Of a DNA stretch of 64,000 bases, positions 11,506 through 21,750 are shown piece by piece. The notes under the pieces were generated by a model. The model was not told the DNA's origin, ran no database searches, and saw only the letters and a list, made by a program, of their open reading frames with translations. The translations under genes and the position numbers were made by a program. Positions within the stretch are counted from its first letter, which is position 1. Each line of letters begins with the position of its first letter. Source of the stretch: Dama dama (Eukaryota; Chordata; Mammalia; Artiodactyla; Cervidae); NCBI RefSeq assembly GCF_033118175.1, contig NC_083701.1, positions 67,169,001 through 67,233,000 of the forward strand. The letters are read 5' to 3'.

Positions 11506-11740
11506 GAGGAGGCTGAAGGCTTCCCTGGTGGCTCAGTAGTAAAGAATTCACCTACCAATGCAGAAGATGTGGGTTTGATCCTTCACCTGGGAAGATCCCC
11601 TGAAGAAGGAAGTGGCTACCCACTGCAGTATTCTTGTCTAGGAAACCCCATGGGCAGAGAAGCCTGGTGGGCTACATTCCCTGGGGCAAAATAGTCAGAC
11701 ACAACTTAGAGACTGGCCAGCAACAGTGGAGGAGGTTGAA
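11506..11740 (+). mobile_element. Bov-tA SINE with target-site duplication
   Basis: SINE body 11518-11728: 'gcttccctggtggctcagtag', a B-box-like 'gggtttgatccttc', and the BovB-like tail 'cagacacaacttagagactgg'. Flanking 12-bp duplication GAGGAGGCTGAA (11506-11517) and GAGGAGGTTGAA (11729-11740), one mismatch. Confidence 0.93.
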
Positions 11741-11759
11741 TCTTCATAAGAGATAGAAA

Positions 11760-12500
11760 AATGGCTAAAGAAAACCATAGTGAGAGGTCATCTCCCACCT
11801 ACTAGGAGGGCTGTTAAGCAAACTCATATAAAGACTATAATTTAAAGAACGGAAAATAATATGTGTTGGTGAGGTTGTGGAGAAACTGGAACTCTCATAC
11901 ATTGCAGGTGGAATTGTAAAATGGTCCAGTTACTGTGGAGCTTCCTCAAAAAGCTAAAATAAAATTATCATATGACTCAGCAGTTTCACCCCTAGGTGTA
12001 TATCCAGAAGAAATGCAAAGAAGGACTCAAACAGCTACTTGCACGCCCCTGTTCCCTGCAGTGTCATTCACAATAACCCAAGGTGGACACAACACTAGTG
12101 GTCATCAACAGATGTGATATATCCATACAATGGAATATTATTCAACCATAAAAAGAAATAAATTTCTACTACATGCTGCAACATGGATGAACCTTGAAAA
12201 TATCATGGTAAGTGAAATAAGCCAGACACAGCGGACAAATATTGTACAATTCCACTAAAGTGTTTAGGATAGGCCAGTTCATAGAGACAGAAAGTTGATT
12301 AGAAGTTACCAGGGATTAGGGAAGGGAGATATGGGAGTTATTGCTTAATGGGTACAGAATTTCTATTTTAAAAAATTATGGATAGAGTTGGTGGTGATAG
12401 TTGTACAGCATCATGGATGTATTTATTACCACTGAATTGTACGCCTAAAATAGCTAAAAACACAAATTTTGCATATGTTTTACTACAATAAAAAGATAAC
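11760..12500 (+). mobile_element. L1 (L1MA-type) 3' end, sense
   Basis: Typical L1 phrases occur in order: 'ggtgaggttgtggagaaactgg', 'cctaggtgtatatccagaag', 'acaatggaatattattcaacc', 'aagccagacacag' and 'ccactgaattgtacgcc', ending in an A-rich tail. About 740 bp remain; the rest of the LINE is missing. Confidence 0.88.
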
Positions 12501-12509
12501 AGAGAAGTT

Positions 12510-13540
12510 GAAAGAAAGAAAGAGTGTGACATTGTGGAGGCAAAGAAAAGAAAGTTTGCAGTAGGAGGAAGCAGTGAAGAATGTTAAAGGTGAATAACTG
12601 AACTGATTTCACTTGGCAAGAACTATTCAATGAAAGATGGCAGGAGAAGTCAGATGCGGTGGGTTGCGAAATAAGTGAAAGAGGAGAAAATAAGTGAAAG
12701 AGTATGGTTGCAGATAAGTCCTTCAAAAAGCTTGGTAGTAAGGAGGAATAAGATAAGGTAGTGGCTGGAGGGGGCTAAAGACCTGGGACTTTTCCTTTGT
12801 AAGAGGAAAGATTTGAACATGTTTGATGTTCAAGGGAAAGAGTTTAAAAAGAGTAGTTGCATAAGAATGAAGGAATCAGCTAAGGGTAAGGTGCTTGAGG
12901 TGAGTAGATCTGATAGATAGAGTGTCTGGGAAACTATGAACATAGGTTCATAACATTGAGGTGGGGCAGCAGAGATCAAAGCCTGGGGGCAGGGGTTAGC
13001 TTGGGACAGCAAGAGAAATACACTGCTAAAGTCATATGAAGAAAATGAGAGATGAGGGAAGTGGGAAGCTGAGAAGATTCAGTTCTCTGGAGTGAAAGGT
13101 GAGATCCACTAGCCGGAGGTAACAGAGGATTAGAAAGGAGGATAAAGGTTTAAGATAATAGAAGAGGGTTGAGATCAACATGTAAGAAAATGAACAGAAA
13201 AGCAAAGGTGAGTTGTCTGACCATGCAAAGGGCTCTTTGAAAGCTGGCCATCTTGAATTTATCTTGCACCCAGTTTGCCCTGAAGCACTGCTCAGCTCCT
13301 GGAGTCTGATATGCGGAAAGCACAGAAGGAAGGGCTTGTCCTGGCTCAGAGTTTTCCCAGGTGATATGGAATTGGAGGTGCAGGAGAGTTTAAAGCTGAC
13401 GAGGCAGAGGCCACAGGGAGGTTCCTTGGGGGCCCAGGGCTCTGGGGGTGGAGGAGGAGTGGCAGGCAAGGGTCAGCGGGTAGGATGCATAGAGCGTTGA
13501 TGTGTGCCGCACATGCTTGGCAGGGGAGCATTTTCAAATT
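12510..13540 (-). mobile_element. L2 LINE, antisense, coding-region part
   Basis: The minus strand reads as L2 coding-region text, for example 'accaagctttttgaagga' followed by 'cttatctgcaacc' and 'actctttcactt'. Order and orientation fit the upstream part of the L2 whose 3' part lies at 9500-10380. Minus-strand ORFs here (12454-12726, 13032-13469) are L2-derived or chance. Confidence 0.55.
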
Positions 13541-13707
13541 ATGATTCCTACCCCATTACTCCCTTTGAACCCACCAACTTAAGTGTAGACTGAGCTTGCA
13601 TTAAAGCCCGTCTCCCAAAGGGCCTAAGGTCACCGCTTTAGACATATCTCTAAAACCTTCACCATTATCTTCAACCCCTTCTGTTTTTCTGGGTATACCT
13701 TCCCAGT

Positions 13708-13912
13708 TGTGTGAGTTTTTGAGTGCAAGTTGCTCAGTCATGTCCGACTCTTTGCAACCCCGTGGACTATATAGTCCATGGAATTCTCCAGGCCAGAATA
13801 CTGGAGTGGGTAGCCTTTCCCTTCTCCAGGGGATCTTCCTAACCCAGGGATAGAACCCAGGTCTCCCTCATTGCAGGCAGATTCTTTACCAGCTGAGCCA
13901 CCAGGGGTACCT
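13708..13912 (-). mobile_element. Bov-tA SINE (antisense)
   Basis: 'gttgctcagtcatgtccgactctttgc' through 'gaatactggagtgggtagcc' and 'gggatagaacccaggtctcc' to 'ccaccagggg'. Contains the SINE's own palindromic 'ggactatatagtcc', common in this family. Confidence 0.92.
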
Positions 13913-14224
13913 ACCCAGGGCTGAACCAAATTGGACAATAAGTATCTCCAGTTCTTTCTTACTTCTATGGCTTCATTTACTTATTTTGCTCCCTCTGGAA
14001 TGCTCTCTCCATGACATAAATCTCTCCTTTATCAGTGTTCTTATGGTGTTAAACACTCGTCTCTATTACAGCACATTTGGTTGTAGTTTTTTGTTAACAT
14101 TTGTCGAGGTTATCTGTTGTGTTCATCTTCTCAACATCTCTTCCTCCCTGGCCTCTCCCTCCCTTTGGTAACAAATTTACCCTGTAGTTAAAAAGTGACC
14201 CCTCCTTCATTCATTGCAGATCTA
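13913..14224. other. Unassigned, faint L2 character
   Basis: 'ctccctctggaatgctctctcc' at about 13990 resembles the L2 3' region, but too little is preserved to call. Confidence 0.3.
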
Positions 14225-14530
14225 GTGTAGCTCTCAAATGTGGCACCAGCACTCTCTGGGTATAATTATAGGCACATGACCCAAACCAGGTCAGTCAGCA
14301 TCTCTTTGCAGGGTCATGTCTGTGGAAGGTGAAGAGATCTCTCTTTCTTTAGGTCTACTAGCTGAGATGATGCAAGCCAGAAGTCATCTGTGACCAGTTT
14401 GCACACCGTGGTTTCTAACCATTACCACACAGAGGAAGCCCAGTTGTAATGGGGAAAAAAGAGGAGGCCCAAACAGAGATTACATTCTTTGATTTCTGAG
14501 ACCCACTTATCCCTGATGCCCTTCTGGGCC
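14225..14530 (+). mobile_element. Old ERVL-type LTR remnant
   Basis: 'aggcacatgacccaaaccaggtcagtcagc' with a downstream 'gatgatgcaagccagaag' resembles the same old LTR family as the one near 1200. Degenerate; family tentative. Confidence 0.3.
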
Positions 14531-15918
14531 TCACAGTTGTACATGCCATTCAAGTGCCTCTTCTCCTTAAGGTGGCATGAGCTGGTTTTGTTTACTTGCT
14601 CCTAACCAGGTCTCAAGGAATATGCATCATCTCCTGTGTTAGACTGTAGGTCGTCAACTAGATACAGAGACTGTATCCCAGCTCCTGGCAAAAAGAGTAC
14701 TCAATAACACGAAATAAATGTTAAAACCCTAAGAAATATTCCAGGTCCAATTTAAATTTCATTTACTTCTATAAAATTTTACCAAACCCCCAAATCAATT
14801 GTGATCACTCATAACTCCTGGTGGCGCTTCATAGATTCTGCTGCATATTTGGTTGTGTTCTTGGTCATCTGTCCCTATCAGAGAACAAGTGAGTTGGAGG
14901 CAGGGTTTAAGTCTGTATAGTAACTCAATAAAAGTTAACTGTTCAAAACTGAATTCCTGTGTGCCATCTGTTGTGCAGACAGAAAAAAGAAAGATAGATG
15001 AGACTCACTTTCTGCTCTGAGATGCTCACGGCACACGTTCAATTAATGTTGTGAATTGCCTTGGCCTGAATAGAAAATGAATAAAGAAAGAAAGTAACAT
15101 ATATCCCTTATGGAGAAACAAAGCTCTAGACTGAGAGCAAAAGATATTTTTATCAGGAAGTGTCAAAAGAATGCGGAACAAGCTCGGAAACATTTTATAA
15201 ATAGATCAGGAACCAAATACACTGGAAATATAAAACTGCTTCGTAAATAAAGTCCAACAGGACATTTCCCTGAACATAATTTAGCAACTGCAGGAGGCAC
15301 TAAATCCTCTTTTCATCATCTCCAAATTTCTTTCCAACTAAATAAGGGCAGGATAAGCTGATCCCCTGTGTGTATCTCACCCTGGGTAGACACAATGGCT
15401 GTAAAATACTCTGCTTCTCCAGAGGACAGTGGAGAACTCTAGTTGAAGCTGACATTGTTCCAACTATTCCAGCTCTGTAAGTTAAATATGGTGGCAGAAC
15501 TTTGTTCAATCCTGAGGTACCCTTAGTCCCCCAAACAGAGACGTGCAGTCTGCAGCTGTTCTAGGAATGAGTGTTGCATGGTGAACAACTCAAACCAAAT
15601 CTTCCCTCTCAAGGTGTGACCATATCCAACCTCCTCACATTGTTTCCTCTTCTGCCCTCTTTAGAGGTTTAAGAGTCTAGCCCCGGACAGCCAAATGGAA
15701 GCAAAAGTTTATGCAAGAATCTAGGACTCCTACTTAGTCTAATCTCTAGACAGCCTTGGGGGAATCAGGCAAAAGGCATCTGGACAAAGACACCCGAAGT
15801 GATTGTGTCACGTCAGTAGTTACAGCGTTGTTCGGTGCCCTCTGTTGCCTGAAAGCCTTCCTGTTGCAGTTAAGATGTGGAGGAACCAGCTGGCTGGTTG
15901 CCTAATAGGATGTCATCA
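14531..15918. other. No confident element
   Basis: About 1.4 kb of unassigned sequence. A phrase at 14640-14730 ('gtatcccagctcctggc' and 'aataaatg') suggests an eroded L2 3' end. No gene seen. Confidence 0.3.
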
Positions 15919-16047
15919 CAAAGTGGCATTTCCGCCCCATCCCCGGGAGTTGGTGATGGACAGGGAAGCCTGGCATGCTGCAGTCCATGTGGTCACAAAG
16001 AGTCGGACACAGCTGAGCGACTGAACTGAACTGAGCAAAGTGGCATT
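15919..16047 (+). mobile_element. 105-bp BovB 3' end with 12-bp target-site duplication
   Basis: The insert 15931-16035 contains 'gggagttggtgatggacagg', 'tgctgcagtccatg', 'aaagagtcggacac' and 'gagcgactgaactgaactga', the extreme 3' end of BovB in sense. It is flanked by perfect 12-bp duplications, CAAAGTGGCATT at 15919-15930 and 16036-16047. An unusually short but complete retrotransposition footprint. Confidence 0.9.
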
Positions 16048-16128
16048 ACCAAGGCAAAGCACCAAAGGCTCAGGGCCTCAACTTTTATGGAGCAAAAACT
16101 TCATTAGACCTACTCTCTCAAGAGAAGT

Positions 16129-16630
16129 ATGTTAGGGTTCTCCAGAGAAACAGAACCAACAGGATATATAGAAATGTGTAAGGGAGGATTTATTTTAAGG
16201 ATTGGCTCACGTCCTTTGGAAGATGAGAAGTCATACAGTCCGCCAGCCAGAGGGAAGGGAAGGCTAACAGCACAATTGTGTCTGAGCCCATTGGCTTTTG
16301 AGGATGGGGGAGGGGCTGATGGCAAGTCCCCGTCTCTGTTGGAAAGCCCAAGAACCAATATCCTCAGTATCCAAGGGCAGGGAAAGATGACTATCTCAGC
16401 TGAGAAAGTAGATAGCCTTTTGATCTGTTCCTTTGCCTTTTGATCTGTTCCTTTGCCTTTTGATCTGTTCAGGCCCATCACATCGGTGAAGGCGATCTTC
16501 CTTACTCGGGCTGCTGATTCAAATGCTAATCTCTTTCAGAGACACCCTCACAGATATACTCAGAAATAATTATTTACCAGCTACCTGGGCATCCTTTAGC
16601 CCAGTGAAGCTGATACATAAAATTAGCCAG
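16129..16630 (-). mobile_element. ERVL-type (MLT2-like) LTR, antisense
   Basis: Opens with 'gttagggttctccagagaaacagaacc' and ends with 'cagaaataattatttaccagct' and 'cccagtgaagctgatacataaaatta', the reverse complement of an ERVL LTR. Family name moderately sure. A 20-bp unit is tandemly repeated 2.75 times at 16416-16470. No viral coding region. Confidence 0.65.
16416..16470. repeat. 20-bp tandem repeat, 2.75 copies
   Basis: Unit CCTTTTGATCTGTTCCTTTG at 16416-16435 and 16436-16455, then a 15-base partial copy. The copies are identical, so the expansion is younger than the surrounding LTR. Confidence 0.95.
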
Positions 16631-16934
16631 CATAGTAGGGGTAGTCAAGCTCTGCGAAACCGGGTTGCACTCCCCAAAACATTTCCCAAAGGGTCAAAGA
16701 TTGAACCAGCCTGAAATTTAGTCCTTCTTTGCTAATGAAATAAACACAGAAATTTATGCACGAAAAAGTAAATGGATTTTTTTTTTCTTTTTCTATTTGG
16801 CTTATGAGAATAGGGGATTTGTATGTTATATGCTTTTCCATAGTTTGAATTTTTTTAATAGCCATGTTTTACTTTTATAATGAAACATGCATTTTTAAGT
16901 TGTTGCAGCAAATAATTCGTCTGTGAGAACATTT
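16631..16934. other. No recognised element
   Basis: AT-rich, with T runs near 16780 and 16852. Nothing assigned. Confidence 0.35.
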
Positions 16935-17036
16935 TTTTAGTTTTGTGAGGGTAGGGACCATGTTTTGTTTTCCTTTGCCCCTGTACCTCCAGCTGACAGC
17001 CCAACACCTAAGACATCGTAGATGCTGAATAAATAG
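16935..17036 (+). mobile_element. L2 3' end, sense
   Basis: 'gtgagggtagggaccatgtttt' and 'gtagatgctgaataaatag' mark the L2 3' terminus. Confidence 0.6.
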
Positions 17037-17081
17037 CCTTCTTGACTCTTGTCAATCTGGTCTTATTTAACAAAAAATGCA

Positions 17082-17300
17082 GGACTTCCCTGGTGGCTCA
17101 GTGGGTGAAGAATCTGCCTACAATGCAGGAGACCAGGATTGGATTCTTGGGTCTGGAAGATCCCCTGGAGGAGGTCATGGCAATCTACTCCAGTATTCTT
17201 GCCTGGAGAATCCCGTGACGAGAGGAGCCTGGTGGGCTACAGTCCATAGGATTGCAAAGAGTCTGACACAGCTGAAGCAACTGCGTGCGCACACACAGTC
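17082..17300 (+). mobile_element. Bov-tA SINE (sense)
   Basis: 'acttccctggtggctcagtgg', 'gatcccctggaggaggtcatgg', 'ttgcctggagaatcc', 'aaagagtctgacacagc', ending in a short GC/CA-rich tail. Near full length. Confidence 0.92.
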
Positions 17301-17749
17301 ACGTAGATCAGGGAAAGCTGACTACTTTATAGACTCTCAGAGTCTTTAGACACTAAATACTCCATAATTTCCCAGCTTACAGATAGTGCCCATTAGTGGT
17401 TTGTGAAATCAATGTAGTGAATCATGACTGGCATTATAAAAAAATAGAATAGAATCCAGTAGGAAAAAAAACAGAGTACATATAATAAGGGAATTGTTTC
17501 ATGAAATTTTGTTTCCGTTTTGCACACACTGTGATGAAGTAAAACATGTTTCTTAACTTGGGGTTGTGGTCAAAAAGCTTGAGAGTCATTGATCTAGTTC
17601 AACTTAGGCACACACACCCTGCTGTCCCAGCCATAACAAAGCACTGTCAGTTCCCCAAAAACATCAGGCTGTTTTCTACTCTAGAGGACTTGGCACTTAC
17701 TGTTCCCTCTACCTGACATGGACTTGCCCTCGTCTGCCTGGGGCTCCTG
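17301..17749. other. No recognised element
   Basis: Unassigned sequence, no gene. Confidence 0.35.
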
Positions 17750-18042
17750 GCTTACTTAAAAAAAAAAAAAAAAAAAAAATCATTTTATATTGGGATATAG
17801 CTGATTAACAGTGTTGTGATAGTTTTAGGTGAACAGTGAAACGGCTCAGCCATACATATCCACGCGTCCATTCTCCCCAATCTCCCCTCCCACCAGGCTG
17901 CCACAACAACTTTGAGCAGAGTTCCATGTCGGACACAGTAGGTCCTTGTTGGTTATCCGTTTTAAATACAGCAGTGTGTACCTGTCCACCACGGAGTCTG
18001 TGAGCCTCTTTCTCTTTTACAAGTTCATCCCCCAGCTTACTT
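17750..18042 (-). mobile_element. L1 3' end, antisense, with odd A22 at its 3'-side junction
   Basis: 'ttatattgggatatagctgatt' and 'acagtaggtccttgttggttatcc' are antisense L1 3' UTR. Flanks share GCTTACTT (17750-17757 and 18035-18042). Between the left duplication and the antisense body lies a run of 22 A (17758-17779), where an antisense L1 should show T. Confidence 0.65.
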
Positions 18043-18335
18043 TTCAAGACGCTGCTCAAGCGTCTTTCCTATGAACCCCTCTGTCCCTCTTCCCGCCTCC
18101 CCTCCTGCCTGCTTCCACCTGACGCATCACAGAGCTGTGTGCTCTGGGCAGTGATCCCTTCACAGGCGGCCACCTCTTCTACTAGTGTGTTCTTCAGAAA
18201 GTGTGGACTTTGTGGTCTTCACCTTCGCATTGCCAGGGTCTCACATGATGACTACAACATTCAGTATGTGACTATCAAACAATTACAGGGAAAGGCTTTT
18301 GTGAGGAACAAGGCAGCTCCTTGTGTAATGAAATA

Positions 18336-18620
18336 GAATCACACCCAAATTTGAGCATCCAGATTTTCAGTAATAAGTGAAAAAAAGCAAGATATAGCAC
18401 AATATGCATAATAATGTATACTGCCCACCTGTGTGTGTGTGTGTGTGTGTGTATGCGCCCACAGAAATAGCTTTGGAAGAATACAAAGGAAAGTGGTAAC
18501 AATGGTTGCCACCTGGGGACAGGCATAGAAAGGAGACTTATATTTCACTATCTGTCTCTTGATTTTTGTGCTATGTGCATGGACTACAGAGCACTATAAT
18601 TAATGAATAAATATTACTCC
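18336..18620 (+). mobile_element. Old L1 3' UTR fragment, sense
   Basis: 'agtggtaacaatggttgccacctgggg' and 'atttttgtgctatgtgcatgg' are typical of L1M 3' UTRs. A (TG)n tract lies inside it. Confidence 0.5.
18430..18452. repeat. (TG)n microsatellite
   Basis: Eleven to twelve uninterrupted TG units inside an L1 fragment. Confidence 0.95.
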
Positions 18621-19450
18621 AAAATATTTTTATAAGCAATGAATGTGAGAAAACCAAGATTTATGGCTTCTAAATATTCCATAACTCATAAAGGTATAAT
18701 TATTTTTCTTGACTGATATTTTTTTATTTTGACTGATATTTTTTAAAAAGCCTTTATTCTTCTGTGAAGCTGAAGGTAAATCTAGACATTTTCTGATTTA
18801 CAGCAAAAAGGAGAACTGGCATCTCCACTAAGCCAGAGAGCTGTCTGGGTATAAGAGGGAGACTAGGGTGGGTGGAATTACAGTTTTTATGAAATAAGCA
18901 AACCTCCAATCTTTAGGAAAAATGCAGATCCTACGAAGGCCTGACTAATGAACACTCAGCAGTTGTTGAAGAAGGCAATTGTAACAAAGGATAATCTAAA
19001 TCAATTTTGTAGCCTTTTGGGAAACAAGGTTCTTCCGCCAGTCCTCTGGCTGGGCCCTCCAAATTCTTCATCTCATTAAAATATTCTTTTATATAAGCCT
19101 AATTGTCAGAATTAAAAGAGCTGCTTATTACAGACTTGGGTTTCTATGGCAACAGTAAAATAAACGCCAAAGTGTCTGAAGCATTGAGAAAAATAATATA
19201 CGCTAATAATAGGTAGCCCTGTGAATCCTTTTAATAAGACAACTAATTAAAAGCCAACTACTCTACTTGTTGTAACAAGAATGGCTGAGGAGATCTGCAA
19301 ACTTTTTAAAACCCAGCAAAACGTCCTTTGCTAAAGTCACTGAAATGATTCTGAGTTAAAATATATGTTCCAAGTTTTGGTGATAAATCTTTTAGTGAAA
19401 GAAAAGATCATTTTCCCTTTTACATTGTATGCTCAAAATCTGTCCCTTGC
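18621..19450. other. Unassigned sequence with short tandem duplication
   Basis: A 20-bp unit starting 'gactgatatttttt' at 18711-18730 is repeated almost fully at 18731-18747. Otherwise nothing recognised. Confidence 0.4.
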
Positions 19451-19520
19451 ATTTTCTCTCTTTTTCTGTTCTTCTATTTCTTTCTTTTTCTTCTTCTTCT
19501 CCTTCTTTTTTTTTTTTTTC
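19451..19520. repeat. Polypyrimidine tract
   Basis: About 70 bases almost wholly C/T on the plus strand, including (TTC)n and a T14-15 end. It has mirror-like character and could form triplex DNA. Confidence 0.85.
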
Positions 19521-19769
19521 TGAAATCCTGGCGGGGTGACCTTGGCCCCAGGTTGGGGCCTGCCCTGTATCTGTGTGTGGAAACAGGGGAACTGACTCCC
19601 TTCCACTGTATCGGCCACTCTCGTCTCCCCAGGGGATGAACCCTAAACAGTGTTCCATTTCAGACAGGGACCCTCAGATGGTCCTTTTTGGTTCATGTTT
19701 TTGAACTTAAGTTCTTTTCTACAGTAAGTTCTTTTCTTGATTTATTGTATAGCAAATGGCATAATTCTC

Positions 19770-20140
19770 TGTATTAGCTAGCTAGGGCTGCCATAACCAA
19801 GGAGATGGCTTAAACAAGAAACACTAATTTTCTCACAGTTCTGGAGGCAGGAAGTCCAAGATGGAGGTGTGCGCACAGTCAGTTCCTTCTGAGGGCTCTC
19901 TCCTTGGCTGGGAGATGGCCAGCTTCTCTGCGTCTTCACGTGCTCTTCTCTCTGTATCTGTGTGCAGAGCTGTTCTTCTTGTAGGACGCCAGTCATCCTG
20001 GGTCAGAGCCCACCCTAAACGCTTCCTTTTAACTTAAGTATCTCTTTAAAGACTTTCTCCAAATCCAGTTACATCCTGAGGTACTGGGGGTTAGGACTTC
20101 AATATATGACTTGTGTGGGTGCACAGTTCGGTCCCTAACA
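19770..20140 (-). mobile_element. MaLR (MLT1-type) LTR, antisense
   Basis: 'gtattagctagctagggctgccataacc', 'tcacagttctggaggcaggaagt', 'gaggtactgggggttaggacttc' to 'gtccctaaca'. Near complete. It forms an inverted pair with the LTR at 20238-20448. Confidence 0.82.
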
Positions 20141-20237
20141 GTAAGCGTGCTCACTGACAGCGTGACTTTGATGCCCTTCCCACCAGGTGGGGCTCTACCC
20201 AGTGTAACTGGTAGCCTTATTCCCAGTTACAGGAAGA

Positions 20238-20448
20238 AGGGATTAGGACACAGAAGAAGAGATTAGGACGTAGAGGGAGAATGCCGCATGAACATGAAGA
20301 CAGCCGTCTGTAAGCCAAGGAGAGAAGCCTCAGAACCAGCTCATACCTTGATCTCGGACTTCTAGCTTCCAGAATTGTGAGAGAATAGATTCCTGCTGAT
20401 TAAGCCACTCAGTCTGTGGTATTGTTGTGGCAGCTTTAGCGGACGCAC
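20238..20448 (+). mobile_element. MaLR (MLT1-type) LTR, sense, partial
   Basis: 'gattaggacacagaagaag', 'aagccaaggagagaagcctcag', 'accttgatctcggacttctagc' and 'aagccactcagtctgtggt'. Opposite orientation to the LTR 97 bp upstream. Confidence 0.78.
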
Positions 20449-20984
20449 ACACTTAAAGAGGCAGGAGGAACTCTGGGTCACTACCTTTTCTGAAAACCTG
20501 CCACACCCCTGAGATCTTAAGCTCCCTGTGGCTTGGGATTCTGGTGTTCATGTGCATTATCAGCATTCAATAAATATTGTCTGTTTTTAGGCCGTCTTTC
20601 AAGGCAAGAGAAGAAAGAGAAACCAGACAAGGTGGTGAAAAATCAGGCAAATATGAGAAAACCAGAAGAATGTTTATGTCGCGGAGGCCAGAGGAGGAGA
20701 GCATCTTAGGAAGAGATCTTTGGAGATCTCAAGGAGGAGGGGGCTGAGAAGGAGCCACTGGCTGCAAGGAGAAAACAGTGTTGGCCAAGGAGAACTTTAT
20801 ATTCTTACCATGTGTTTCTACTTCTTAAAATATTTCACCATAAGAATATAAAATATCACATGCAAAAAAATGTTTAACATATAGTAATCTTTAAAGAAAG
20901 AAAATTAAAATCCTCTCTGGGCCTTCTACCCCTACCTTCTACAAGTACTCACTGCTAGGAGTTTAGTGCATGTTCTCAAACATT
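20449..20984. other. Unassigned; possible L2 3' end at 20515-20585
   Basis: 'agctccctgtggcttgggattctgg' followed by 'cagcattcaataaatattg' suggests an L2 3' end. The rest is unassigned. Confidence 0.35.
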
Positions 20985-21399
20985 GTCAGGAATGCAAAAT
21001 GGCACAGGCCCTGGAAGGGCAATTTGGCTAAGTAATAATAATAACCTAAGTTATATACCAATAAAGTTCTTTTAAAAAGTTACAAAGGTCTAAACCCTCC
21101 AGATGCACTCACACACTTGCAAAATGACACTTTGTACAAGGATATTCACTGTAGCTTTATTTGTTATGGGAAAAGTCTGGAAATAATCCAAGAGTCTTCC
21201 AATAAGGGATGGTTAGATAAATTGTGCTAGAGCCACACAATGGAATCTCCATGCTGCCATTTAAAAAAAAAAAACAAAAAACAGAATGAGGAAGCTCTTC
21301 TTGTAGTGATTTGGAAAGATTTCCAAGATAGATTAAGTGAAAAGAAAGGTACAGAGCAGCTGTGTGTTCCTTTTATGTAAGCATGAAGGCAAAAGAAGA

Positions 21400-21439
<40 letters not shown>

Positions 21440-21555
21440 TTAATTTACATATGCTTGCATAAAAACCTTCTGGAGGGATAAGAAAACGAATGGAATTGGT
21501 TATCTGGAGAGAAGACTGTAGACTGGAACTTAGGTGGGACTAGTCTCGATTATTT
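20985..21555 (+). mobile_element. Old L1 (L1M) 3' region, sense
   Basis: 'ggaagggcaatttggctaa', 'caaggatattcactgtagc', 'ataatccaagagtcttcc' and 'ttggttatctggagagaag' follow L1M 3' UTR order. A (CA)16 lies inside. Confidence 0.6.
21402..21433. repeat. (CA)n microsatellite
   Basis: Sixteen uninterrupted AC units, followed by a short TA run. Long enough to be polymorphic. Confidence 0.95.
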
Positions 21556-21750
21556 TCTCATTTCTATGCACAGTATCCTTGATCCGTTTAGCAAATCTGA
21601 GGCCAGTTTTATTGTCATAGTATCCCAATTTTACAGATGAAGATTAGAATTAGACTAAGTAACTTACTTGCCCAACTATCAGCTTACACAACTGATAAAC
21701 ATGGAACCTCATTCCAGCATAACTGCCTAACTCCAAAACCCATGGTGTAA
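21556..21750 (+). mobile_element. MIR SINE, sense
   Basis: 'tatcccaattttacagatgaagattag' and 'actaagtaacttacttgccca' with 'ccaaaacccatgg' at the end match the MIR core and tail. Confidence 0.72.
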
